A model generated the notes under the pieces. That model was given only the letters and a program-made list of their open reading frames with translations, searched no databases and had not been told where the DNA came from. Positions 6,678-12,456 of a DNA stretch of 13,700 nt are shown here, piece by piece (the first letter of the stretch is position 1; the number at the start of each line of letters is the position of its first letter). Source of the stretch: DAOUBA01 sp034432855 (GTDB lineage: Bacteria; Chloroflexota; Anaerolineae; B4-G1); assembly GCA_034432855.1 (NCBI GenBank), contig DAOUBA010000162.1, positions 1 to 13,700 on the forward strand, written 5' to 3'. The position numbers and the translations under genes are program-made.

Positions 6678-6800
6678 ATGAGTGAGCAACCGAATAAAAC
6701 GATAGCGCGCCCGTCCGCCAAGACTAGAGCGCGCTACCGACTGTTCGGCTGGCCCTTTTGGGCTTCACCGCACTGGCATTGTACCACAGACTTGCGCTAA
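6678..6800 (+). CDS. 40-aa ORF starting in the IS-C target repeat
   Basis: ATG AGT GAG CAA lies in the duplicated target of IS-C and continues as MSEQPNKTIARPSAKTRARY to a TAA at 6798-6800. In the uninterrupted sequence the ATG would be two nt from the predicted transcription start (4711), so it would be translated leaderless. At the left copy the same ATG meets TGA after four codons. The peptide is basic with a Trp/Phe-rich end, and there is no recognised family. An 8-bp inverted pair TAGCGCGC (6703-6710) and GCGCGCTA (6729-6736) lies inside. It may be a leader peptide or chance. Confidence 0.25.
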   Translation: MSEQPNKTIARPSAKTRARYRLFGWPFWASPHWHCTTDLR

Positions 6801-6899
6801 ATGTCAACCCTGCTGCATGATGAAGTGACTGACGTGGTCTCGGCTCAAGTCTGGCAAAGTGCGGAAACAACCCGGAGGCCAGCCCAGGAGGTTTGGGGC

Positions 6900-7112
6900 A
6901 TGGCCAACAGCACAAAGGTCACAATCGCGCAAATCGAGAAACGAGGGGGCAAGTTGTGGCTGGACCTCCGGATACCCCTGCCCACGAAACGGGAAGTCCG
7001 GGTGGCCTTGGCCGTTATTGGCGCTGTGCTGATCTTGCGCGCAGGGCTTGATCCACATGCCATCAACTCACTCGTCCAACTCTTCACAACGGCCCTGACG
7101 AATGGACGCTAG
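6900..7112 (+). CDS. Small putative membrane protein (70 aa)
   Basis: ATG at 6900 follows AGGAGG by 8 nt. An upstream in-frame ATG at 6801 lacks an SD, so the shorter form is chosen. Residues 1-30 are polar and basic (ANSTKVTIAQIEKRGGKLWL), and 31-48 form one hydrophobic segment (VRVALAVIGAVLILRAGL), which suggests a single-pass membrane protein with a cytoplasmic N-terminus. It lies downstream of the promoter now separated by IS-C and just ahead of another tiny membrane ORF. Small single-pass proteins like this occur in phage, plasmid and toxin contexts, but nothing here fixes the role. Confidence 0.55.
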   Translation: MANSTKVTIAQIEKRGGKLWLDLRIPLPTKREVRVALAVIGAVLILRAGLDPHAINSLVQLFTTALTNGR

Positions 7113-7141
7113 ATCTGTTCTGTGGAGCAGGGGCGTTCCTC

Positions 7142-7285
7142 GTGGGTTCACCCGATCGATGCCAGAGTTGCGAACTGCCACGCTGCTATGCTCACCACGT
7201 CCCTGGTCAGGCGGCCATTGAGCGCCGGGCCGCGCTAGTCGGGGTGTTGCTGATGGTGACAGGCTGGATGTTGAGCGGTTGCTGA
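7142..7285 (+). CDS. Very small Cys-motif membrane ORF (47 aa)
   Basis: GTG at 7142 follows the purine-rich GGAGCAGGGG. The product starts MGSPDRCQSCELPRCYAHH, with Cys at 7, 10 and 15, and ends in a hydrophobic segment (ALVGVLLMVTGWMLSGC), so it may be a single-pass protein with a small metal- or disulfide-binding head. The frame is open further upstream without a better start and overlaps the end of the previous gene, so the two may be translationally linked. Codon use looks coding, but the length makes this uncertain. Confidence 0.35.
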   Translation: MGSPDRCQSCELPRCYAHHVPGQAAIERRAALVGVLLMVTGWMLSGC

Positions 7286-7360
7286 TCCACATGAGCCCTG
7301 TCACCACCTCACCCCGCCCCTCCGCTCTCCCTCCTCTTGTCCCCCTGCCCGGCGCCGCGC

Positions 7361-7389
7361 TTGACAATCCCTGAAGTGTAGTGTATGAT
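7361..7389 (+). promoter_or_regulatory. Promoter of the toxin-antitoxin operon
   Basis: TTGACA (7361-7366), a 17-nt spacer and TATGAT (7384-7389) make an almost perfect sigma-70-type promoter. The predicted start is near 7396, about 36 nt before the antitoxin ATG. Confidence 0.8.
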
Positions 7390-7397
7390 GTGTTATG

Positions 7398-7419
7398 TGA
7401 TATATCCAGTGATGTATCA
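7398..7419. promoter_or_regulatory. Palindromic operator candidate for autoregulation
   Basis: TGATATAT (7398-7405) and ATGTATCA (7412-7419) are inverted copies (7 of 8 positions) around CCAGTG. The site overlaps the predicted transcription start. A ribbon-helix-helix antitoxin is encoded right behind it, and such proteins usually repress their own operon by binding this kind of site. Confidence 0.5.
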
Positions 7420-7431
7420 GGGGGAAGAACC

Positions 7432-7836
7432 ATGGCACGCTACCCGTTGAATCTACCCACGCAATTGAAACAGGAAGCGGAAGAGTACGCCGCCAGCCAG
7501 GGCATCTCGCTCAACCAGTTCATCCTGTGGGCAGTGGCCGAGAAAGTGGGCAGGCTCGGCCAGGGCCTCGATGACCCGGCTTTCCCTCATATCACGTACC
7601 GTCGTGGCGCCGCGGGTAATCCTACACCGGTCGTTCGCGGTACCGGCATTCGCGTTCAGACGATCGTGGTGGCCGCCCGCCAGTGGGGGATGTCGCCGGC
7701 CCAGATTGCCGCAGAGTACGGACTGACCGAAGCCCAGGTGAACCAGGCTCTGGATTTCTACGCCGCCCACCGCGTGGAACTGGACGCCGGCATCGCTGCC
7801 GAGAAAGCCGTGGAGATGGAAACGGCCTATGCCTGA
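7432..7836 (+). CDS. Antitoxin: ribbon-helix-helix domain fused to DUF433 (134 aa)
   Basis: Neutralises the toxin encoded next and probably represses the operon. ATG 7432 follows a GGGGGAAG SD; an upstream in-frame ATG at 7381 lies within the promoter and is rejected. Residues 3-43 (ARYPLNLPTQLKQEAEEYA, then ISLNQFILWAVAEKV) match an Arc/HicB-type ribbon-helix-helix fold. Residues about 50-115 (ITYRRGAAGNPTPVVRGTGI, then VVAARQWGMSPAQIAAEYGL) match DUF433, a VapB-like HTH domain with the typical P(V/C)xxGTxI start. The stop overlaps the start of the toxin gene by 8 nt, which suggests coupled translation. DUF433 proteins are usually 70-110 aa; the extra length is the RHH domain. Confidence 0.85.
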   Translation: MARYPLNLPTQLKQEAEEYAASQGISLNQFILWAVAEKVGRLGQGLDDPAFPHITYRRGAAGNPTPVVRGTGIRVQTIVVAARQWGMSPAQIAAEYGLTEAQVNQALDFYAAHRVELDAGIAAEKAVEMETAYA

Positions 7837-8188
7837 GCCTCGTCTCCATCTGGACGGCGACACGTCTATCAAGGCATTGCAGACCGCATTGACCGCGCGC
7901 GGTCACGACGTGACGCGGACGCCTAACGACTGGATGCCCCTGGATGCCGACGACGAAGCCCAATTGCTGGGAGCGACGGCCCAGGGGCGTTGTATCTTCA
8001 CCTTCAACGTCCGTGACTTTGCGGTCCTGGCGCGGCGTTACCCCCAACACGGCGGCATCATCCTGGCTGCTCAAAGCAGCTGGACGTTGGCGAGCCTCAT
8101 CGCCGCCCTCGATCGGCTGCTCACCGAGACGCAGGCGCGTGACTGGGTCGGCCAGATGCGCTGGTTGAACGACTGGCGGGAGCAGTAG
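7829..8188 (+). CDS. Toxin: DUF5615 PIN-like nuclease (119 aa)
   Basis: Probably an RNase that blocks growth when the antitoxin is lost. ATG 7829 lies inside the end of the antitoxin gene. The features fit the PIN-like DUF5615 fold: an early acidic pair (D9, D11 in LHLDGDTS), ALTARGHDV, the acidic patch DADDEAQLL (39-47), FTFNVRDF with D63, and HGGIIL (74-79). The length is standard for the family. The pairing DUF433 followed by DUF5615 is a known toxin-antitoxin arrangement; activity is inferred from family and context. Confidence 0.85.
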   Translation: MPEPRLHLDGDTSIKALQTALTARGHDVTRTPNDWMPLDADDEAQLLGATAQGRCIFTFNVRDFAVLARRYPQHGGIILAAQSSWTLASLIAALDRLLTETQARDWVGQMRWLNDWREQ

Positions 8189-8246
8189 ACTGCAACGCCA
8201 GGCTGACCGTGCTGCCGGTCCACCCCTCGTGGCAACACTGGCGATG

Positions 8247-8264
8247 CAGGTCTACGTAGACCTG
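8247..8264. repeat. 18-bp perfect palindrome
   Basis: CAGGTCTACGTAGACCTG is fully self-complementary. There is no T-run after it, so it is not a classical terminator. It could be a protein-binding site or a recombination site. Confidence 0.55.
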
Positions 8265-8287
8265 GGGCTGCCCGTGTCACCACGCCT

Positions 8288-8333
8288 GCCCTGAGTCCGT
8301 CGAAGGGCCCGCCCTGAGCCAAAGCCGAAGGGC
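8288..8333. repeat. Pair of REP-like hairpin repeats
   Basis: Two units, 8288-8308 and 8311-8333, each begin GCCCTGAG and end CGAAGGGC and fold back on themselves. More degenerate relatives lie at about 8600-8655 and 6450-6468. They resemble the dispersed extragenic palindromes common in GC-rich environmental genomes. Confidence 0.65.
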
Positions 8334-8544
8334 CCCCCGTGTCTCCCCTCTCCCTGTTCCCCGGTCTCCTTGTCTCAGACTGCCCCGCGCCGCCACGCTT
8401 CGCCTACGCCCCCGGCCAGGCGGCTACCGAGTTGGTCATCGGGGGGGCGCTCGCTGGCGGCGAAACGCCGCTCGCTCTGTCGCTAGTGGGGATGACCCGG
8501 CCCTTTGGGCCTCGGCGGGGGCGCTCCGCTCCAACTCCCCTCTC

Positions 8545-8835
8545 TCCGTCACTACCCTCTACCACCAAATCCTCCTCGCCCTCCTCGGCCAGCCCGACCG
8601 CTCGGCTGAAGGGTTCGGCTGAGCCTTCGGCGTGAGCCCAGTCGAACGCTCAGGCCGAGGGTGCTCACCCGAAGCCCTCGCGCCGAAGCCTGGCCCACAA
8701 GCTCTGCTTCGCCCCCTACGAGGCCCTCCATCAGCGCATCGCCGTCCGCTACCACTTCCGCCCTTCGACCTCGAAGAAACCGCCGCCTACGCCAAGCACC
8801 GCCTCCGCATCGCTGGGGCTCAAACCCCTGCCGCA
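8545..8835 (+). pseudogene. Remnant of an ExeA-like AAA ATPase
   Basis: Broken pieces of one protein are spread over three frames: SVTTLYHQILLALLGQPDRS (about 8545-8604), LAHKLCFAPYEALHQRIAVR with YHF (8690-8761), and PFDLEETAAYAKHRLRIAGA (8761-8820). The last is the lid segment typical of ExeA/GspA-type AAA ATPases, including those that accompany transposases. The first two pieces are separated by REP-like sequence (about 8600-8655) with an in-frame TGA, and the last two by a one-base loss at 8761-8763. Walker motifs are not found. It is clearly inactive. Confidence 0.5.
8600..8655. repeat. Degenerate REP-like sequence within the ATPase remnant
   Basis: Read on the minus strand, it contains GCCTGAGCGTTCGACTGGGC and AGGCTCAGCCGAACCCTTC, two further imperfect copies of the TGAG...CGAA hairpin type. 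Confidence 0.45.
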
Positions 8836-9068
8836 CCGCCCTCCTTCCCGGCACCACCGGGCAGAAACCCATCCTCGACGAGACCGACCGCCTGTGCCAG
8901 AACTATCCGGGGAGCGACGCCGGCAACCTCCAAAATCTCCAGCGCCAGCCGGAGCGCCACGCGCGGGTCTTCATCCCCCGGCAGCCGGGCCAGAAAGCGG
9001 TTGAACGCGTCCACAATCGCCTGGTGTTCAGTTGATAACGTGCAAGTCGTGTCAAGACGAATATCCAC
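8820..9068 (-). CDS. Hypothetical protein at the end of the cobalamin operon (82 aa)
   Basis: GTG at 9068 has AGGGAG upstream. It begins MDIRLDTTCTLSTEHQAIVD and is mainly alpha-helical, acidic and without a membrane segment; AFNRFLARLPGDEDPRVALR and a helix LALEILEVAGV are visible. It lies 77 nt downstream of cobU in the same direction and could be the last gene of that operon. The last 15 residues (a Gly-rich tail) run into the antisense of the ATPase remnant, so the original C-terminus may have been replaced. I do not recognise a family. Confidence 0.5.
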   Translation of the reverse strand: MDIRLDTTCTLSTEHQAIVDAFNRFLARLPGDEDPRVALRLALEILEVAGVAPRIVLAQAVGLVEDGFLPGGAGKEGGAAGV

Positions 9069-9145
9069 CTGATTCTCCCTCACTGATGTTGCGGGGGGAA
9101 GTGCACCGCAAAAGCGGAACTGACCTATCCGGCGTGGTTCACGCC

Positions 9146-9730
9146 TCAAACATTCATGATACTCAGGGTTTTGACGTCCAGCGGCAGACCGGCGACCATC
9201 AGGTAGACCTGGTCGGCTTCGGCCGCCAGGCGCTGGTTGGCCCAACCCAGCAGGTCGCGGTAGACCCGGCCCAGCGGGTAGGGAGGCACCAGCCCCCAGC
9301 CCACCTCGTTGCTGACCACGATCCAGGGCACGTCACCGGCGCGGAAAACGTCCAGCAGCCCGTCGAGCTCAACCTCAACCCGCTCCTGTGCAGCCACTCC
9401 GTCCACCCTGTCCAGGTCTTCCTCCGCCACTCCCTGCAGGATCACGTTCGATACCAGCAACGTGAGACAGTCCAGCAGGACGACGTCCACAGCCCCAGAT
9501 GCCAGAGCAGCACGAACGGCCTCGCCGACACTGGTGGGCGCCTCAATCGTGCGCCAAACGGCAGGCCGTGCCCGCCGATGAGCGGCAATGCGGGCCTGCA
9601 TCTCCCCGTCACCGGCCTGGGCGGTGGCGACGTACAGTACCCGGTCGCCGAATTGCGCCGCCAGCCTTCCGGCGTAGGCACTCTTGCCGCTGCGGGCCCC
9701 ACCCAACAGGAGAATCAACCGCCGGCTCAC
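9146..9730 (-). CDS. cobU: Adenosylcobinamide kinase / adenosylcobinamide-phosphate guanylyltransferase
   Basis: Phosphorylates adenosylcobinamide and then transfers GMP from GTP to give adenosylcobinamide-GDP, the substrate of CobS. The GTG start at 9730 is preceded by GGAGG and overlaps the stop of the upstream gene as GTGA; longer frames upstream are antisense to that gene. At 194 aa it has the usual length. Visible are the P-loop GGARSGKS (residues 10-17), VLYVATAQ, the H51 region where CobU is guanylylated, VVLLDCLTLLVSN (83-95), and NEVGWGLVPPYPLGRVYRD, which is nearly diagnostic for CobU. The protein is cytosolic. All key motifs are intact. Confidence 0.95.
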   Translation of the reverse strand: MSRRLILLLGGARSGKSAYAGRLAAQFGDRVLYVATAQAGDGEMQARIAAHRRARPAVWRTIEAPTSVGEAVRAALASGAVDVVLLDCLTLLVSNVILQGVAEEDLDRVDGVAAQERVEVELDGLLDVFRAGDVPWIVVSNEVGWGLVPPYPLGRVYRDLLGWANQRLAAEADQVYLMVAGLPLDVKTLSIMNV

Positions 9731-10521
9731 GGGCGTTCCTCCATCAAAGTAAGGATCAACTCTCGCCCGGCAGAAAAGCAGCGTTCGGTGAACACCTCTA
9801 CCGTCAGGACCCCCTGGTAATGGGCAGCCAGCAGCAGGTCCAACAGTTCGGCCAGCAGGCCGTCCGGCAACAGGTCCAGGCCGCGGTGGTCGCGACCGTC
9901 GCGGAAGCCGTGCACGTGAACGACTCGCGTCCGTTCCAGATGGGCCTGGAGACAGGGCAGCGGGTCTTCCCCGCTCTTTAGAGAATGGCCCACGTCCACG
10001 CAAAGGCTGACCGGAAGCCGGTCGAGCAGGGGCAAGAAAGCCTGCGGGTCGTAGTGCTCCAGGTTCTCCACCGCCAGCAGGCGCAGGTCGCCGGCCTCCC
10101 GGCCGATCATCTCCAGCGACCGCGCGGCCTGGTCGCGCCAGCGGGCTAAGATGGCCGGGGTGATGCCGGCCTGGAGTTCAGTCCCGTCCAGGTGGATCAC
10201 GTAGGCCCAGGGGTTCAACGAGCGGGTAGATCGGATGACGCGGCGGGCCTTATCCATCGAAGGCTGCCGCCGGCCGTCGTCGCAGGCCGCCAGCCGCAGG
10301 TCCAGCGGGAGATGGACGGTGTAGGTCAGGCCGTGTACATCGGCGAGCGCCTCCAGTTCGGCAACGACCTCCGGCGAAGGCAGGTCGCTCTGCTCGTGCA
10401 CCTCAAACAGCACCAGCTCTACGTCGTCCACCAGCGGGGCCAGGCGGCGCACGTTGGGCAAGATGTCGGCCGGGTAGACGTACGAGGTCGAACCGAGCCG
10501 AAACGGGAGTCGAGATTTCAC
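9727..10521 (-). CDS. cbiR: CbiR-like cobamide-remodelling hydrolase (AP endonuclease 2 / TIM barrel)
   Basis: A 264-aa xylose-isomerase-like TIM barrel. The GTG start at 10521 overlaps the cobS stop (GTGA). Metal-site residues typical of this superfamily are visible at strand ends: H70 (TVHLPLD), H110 (VIHLDG), E152 (VENLEHYD), D176 and H179 (CVDVGHS), H202/H204 (VHVHGF), H212 and E242 (VEVF). The superfamily includes sugar isomerases and AP endonucleases, but it also includes CbiR, which hydrolyses the phosphoribosyl bond of the cobamide nucleotide loop so that the lower ligand can be replaced. Its place between cobS and cobU supports the CbiR reading. The superfamily is seen in the sequence; the CbiR assignment is inference from operon context. 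The alternative is an unrelated sugar-phosphate isomerase. Confidence 0.72.
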   Translation of the reverse strand: MKSRLPFRLGSTSYVYPADILPNVRRLAPLVDDVELVLFEVHEQSDLPSPEVVAELEALADVHGLTYTVHLPLDLRLAACDDGRRQPSMDKARRVIRSTRSLNPWAYVIHLDGTELQAGITPAILARWRDQAARSLEMIGREAGDLRLLAVENLEHYDPQAFLPLLDRLPVSLCVDVGHSLKSGEDPLPCLQAHLERTRVVHVHGFRDGRDHRGLDLLPDGLLAELLDLLLAAHYQGVLTVEVFTERCFSAGRELILTLMEERP

Positions 10522-11264
10522 CGCAGCCGCTCCACGATCAACACGAACAGTAGGGCGCCCACCTCGGTCAACTCGTTGATCGCGCCGTACACGTCGCCGG
10601 TGAGGCCGGGGATGCGGCGCTCGACCCACCAGGCAATCCCCCCCGTCATCAGCCAGACGCAGAGGGCCAGTGCCAGGCCGCCCGGCCCCAGCGCCAGCCC
10701 TGCCGCCGTCACTGCGACCGCGCCCGCCACCACTACCTCACGCCAGGTCAGCCCTTCGCGGAAGAGTTGGCCCCATCCCGGCCCGGGCCGGGCGTAGGGG
10801 TAGGCGCGCGCGGCGTACACCATCGCAGCCCGCGTCAATGCCGGGATCACCAGCAGCGCGGCGATGCGTCGCCCGGCCGGCAGTTCCAGCAGCGCGGTGA
10901 ACTTGAGCAGGAGCAGGGAGACCCCACCCACCACCGCGAAGGCACCCACCCGCGTATCGCGCAGGATCTCCAGCCGTTTCTTCGGGGATTTGGCCGCCAG
11001 CAGCCCATCGCAACAGTCCAGGAAGCCGTCCAGGTGCAGCGCGCCGGTGAGCGCCACCCAGATTACCAGCAGCAGGGCGGCGGCCACCGTCGGCGGGAAG
11101 AGAGCGCGCAGCGCCAGGTCCGCCAGCGCCAGGATCGCGCCCAGCATCAGCCCGACGGCCGAAAACCACGCCATCGCCCGGCCCATCTGCCGCAGGGTGA
11201 CCTCCCCGGAGACGCGCACCGGGATGGCAGTGAGGAATTGCAGCGCGAGCAAGAAAGACTTCAC
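10518..11264 (-). CDS. cobS: Adenosylcobinamide-GDP ribazoletransferase (cobalamin synthase)
   Basis: An integral membrane enzyme that joins adenosylcobinamide-GDP with alpha-ribazole (or its phosphate) to make the complete cobamide. GTG at 11264 is chosen because MKSFLLALQFLTAIPV is the typical CobS N-terminus; this leaves 4 nt after the cobT stop. The 248-aa length is standard. The signature HLDGFLDCCDGLLA (77-90), with D79/D83/D86 for Mg, and DTRVGAFAVVGG (103-114) are intact. Several hydrophobic segments span the protein, ending with ALLFVLIV. It is coupled to cobT upstream and to the CbiR-like gene downstream. Confidence 0.95.
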   Translation of the reverse strand: MKSFLLALQFLTAIPVRVSGEVTLRQMGRAMAWFSAVGLMLGAILALADLALRALFPPTVAAALLLVIWVALTGALHLDGFLDCCDGLLAAKSPKKRLEILRDTRVGAFAVVGGVSLLLLKFTALLELPAGRRIAALLVIPALTRAAMVYAARAYPYARPGPGWGQLFREGLTWREVVVAGAVAVTAAGLALGPGGLALALCVWLMTGGIAWWVERRIPGLTGDVYGAINELTEVGALLFVLIVERLR

Positions 11265-11268
11265 AGGG

Positions 11269-12324
11269 CTATACCGCCCCGGAGACGCCGGCGCTCTCAA
11301 AGGTAGCCATCTCGTTCAGGATCTTGCAGGCGGCTTCCGCCAGGCTGAGCACCAGCGCCGCGCCGGTGCCTTCGCCCAACCGCATGTCAAAGTCCAGGCA
11401 AGGGGTCAAGCCCAGGTGCGCCAATGCAGCCCCGTGGCCGATCTCCGCCGAAGCGTGCGCGGCGATCATGGCGTCGCGGGCCAGCGGCGCAAGGCCGTCG
11501 GCAATGAGCGCGCCGGCGGTGGAGATGAAGCCATCGATCACGACCGGGATGCGGCGGGCCGCCGCGCCCAGGATGACGCCCGCGATGGCGCCGATCTCGA
11601 AGCCGCCGACCTTGCTCAACACGTCCAGTGGGTCGGTCGGCTCGGGCCGGTTGATGCCCAGGGCTTTCTCGATGACTGCCACCTTGTGCGCCAGTTGCTC
11701 ATCGTTGATGCCGGTGCCCCGGCCGGTCACCCCGGCGACGGGGCGGCCGGTGACGGCGGCGACGATGGCGCTGGAAGGAGTGGTGTTGCCGATGCCCATA
11801 TCTCCCGTCGCCACGATGCTCAAACCCCGGCCAACTTCGTCTTCGAGTACTGCGATGCCGGCCTCAATCGCCTGAAGTGCCTGCGCCCGGCTCATCGCCG
11901 GCCCGCGGGTCATATCGGCTGTGCCGTGAGCCACTTTCTTGATGACCAATCCCGGTTGAGGTTCAAAATCGGCAGCCACGCCAACGTCCACGACGACGAC
12001 GTGCGCGCCGATATGCCGCGCCAGCACGTTGATCGCCGCCCCGCCATTGAGGAAGTTGTATACCATCTGTGGAGTGACTTCCTGGGGATAGGCGCTGACG
12101 CCCTGGGCCGCCACGCCGTGGTCGCCGGCGCAGGTGATGACGACCTTCTCGCCGATGATGGGCCGTTCCTGGCCGGTGATACCCGCCACTTGAATGGAAA
12201 GCGTCTCCAGGCGGCCCAGGCTGCCCGGCGGTTTGGTCAGCCGGCTCTGCCGGGCGCGGGCCGCGTCCATCGCGACGGCGTCCAGCGGCCGGATGGATTG
12301 AATCGTTTGGTTGAGTAAAGACAT
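11269..12324 (-). CDS. cobT: Nicotinate-nucleotide-dimethylbenzimidazole phosphoribosyltransferase
   Basis: Activates the lower-ligand base by making alpha-ribazole phosphate from nicotinate mononucleotide. ATG at 12324 has a perfect GGAGGT SD; an in-frame upstream start would lie in the spacer before the IS. At 351 aa it is full length. Conserved blocks: KPPGSLGRLE (31-40), CAGDHGVAAQGVSAYPQEVT (65-84), GGAAINVLA (94-102), GDMGIGNTT (174-182), VGGFEIGAIAGV (239-250), and FDMRLGEGTGA (312-322), which contains the catalytic Glu (E318). It is the first gene of the operon, and its native promoter region has been invaded by IS-D about 30 bp upstream. Confidence 0.96.
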   Translation of the reverse strand: MSLLNQTIQSIRPLDAVAMDAARARQSRLTKPPGSLGRLETLSIQVAGITGQERPIIGEKVVITCAGDHGVAAQGVSAYPQEVTPQMVYNFLNGGAAINVLARHIGAHVVVVDVGVAADFEPQPGLVIKKVAHGTADMTRGPAMSRAQALQAIEAGIAVLEDEVGRGLSIVATGDMGIGNTTPSSAIVAAVTGRPVAGVTGRGTGINDEQLAHKVAVIEKALGINRPEPTDPLDVLSKVGGFEIGAIAGVILGAAARRIPVVIDGFISTAGALIADGLAPLARDAMIAAHASAEIGHGAALAHLGLTPCLDFDMRLGEGTGAALVLSLAEAACKILNEMATFESAGVSGAV

Positions 12325-12359
12325 TGCACCTCCAAGAAGTAAAACGTGAAGCGTTGTAG

Positions 12360-12403
12360 AGTCCAATAAAGTCGTACCTTAACAGTCCAAAGATAATCGT
12401 ACC
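12360..12403. repeat. Direct repeats at the IS-D end
   Basis: Two units starting 24 bp apart share AGTCCAA and TCGTACC, separated by 5 and 6 nt. They are probably transposase-binding sites. The 24-bp period is the same as in the tandem repeat at 368-414, although the sequences differ. Confidence 0.55.
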
Positions 12404-12420
12404 CCCGGTAGACACACTTT

Positions 12421-12446
12421 CTGTTATCCTGCTGTACAGATAACAG
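12421..12446 (+). promoter_or_regulatory. Hairpin overlapping the transposase ribosome-binding site
   Basis: CTGTTATC (12421-12428) and GATAACAG (12439-12446) form a perfect 8-bp stem ending in the AGGAGG SD (12445-12450) of the transposase. Such hairpins in IS elements can keep translation low when transcription enters from outside. Confidence 0.45.
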
Positions 12447-12456
12447 GAGGTGGTCT

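Larger units (their letters stand above)
4711..6689. mobile_element. IS-C: IS1-type insertion sequence with 14-bp direct repeats
   Basis: The body is 4725-6675 (1951 bp). The ends are inverted over 27 nt (4728-4754 and 6647-6673), matching at 23 of 27 positions, including a perfect ACAATTGAGATAA. CAATGAGTGAGCAA flanks the element on both sides (4711-4724 and 6676-6689). Target duplications of 8 to about 14 bp are known for IS1-family elements, which agrees with the transposase type. One minus-strand transposase fills the element. Confidence 0.88.
8189..8544. other. Non-coding, repeat-bearing spacer after the toxin gene
   Basis: I see no gene here. It holds an 18-bp perfect palindrome (8247-8264), two REP-like hairpins (8288-8333) and C-rich sequence with no supported frame. 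Confidence 0.6.

Noticed and set aside
10864..12318. 484-codon plus-strand frame over cobS and cobT
   Set aside because: Antisense to two unmistakable cobalamin genes; its length is an effect of high GC.
12325..12456. Cobalamin riboswitch upstream of cobT
   Set aside because: I looked for the conserved B12-box (GCCACTG-type) sequence on the minus strand and found none; the space is occupied by the IS end.
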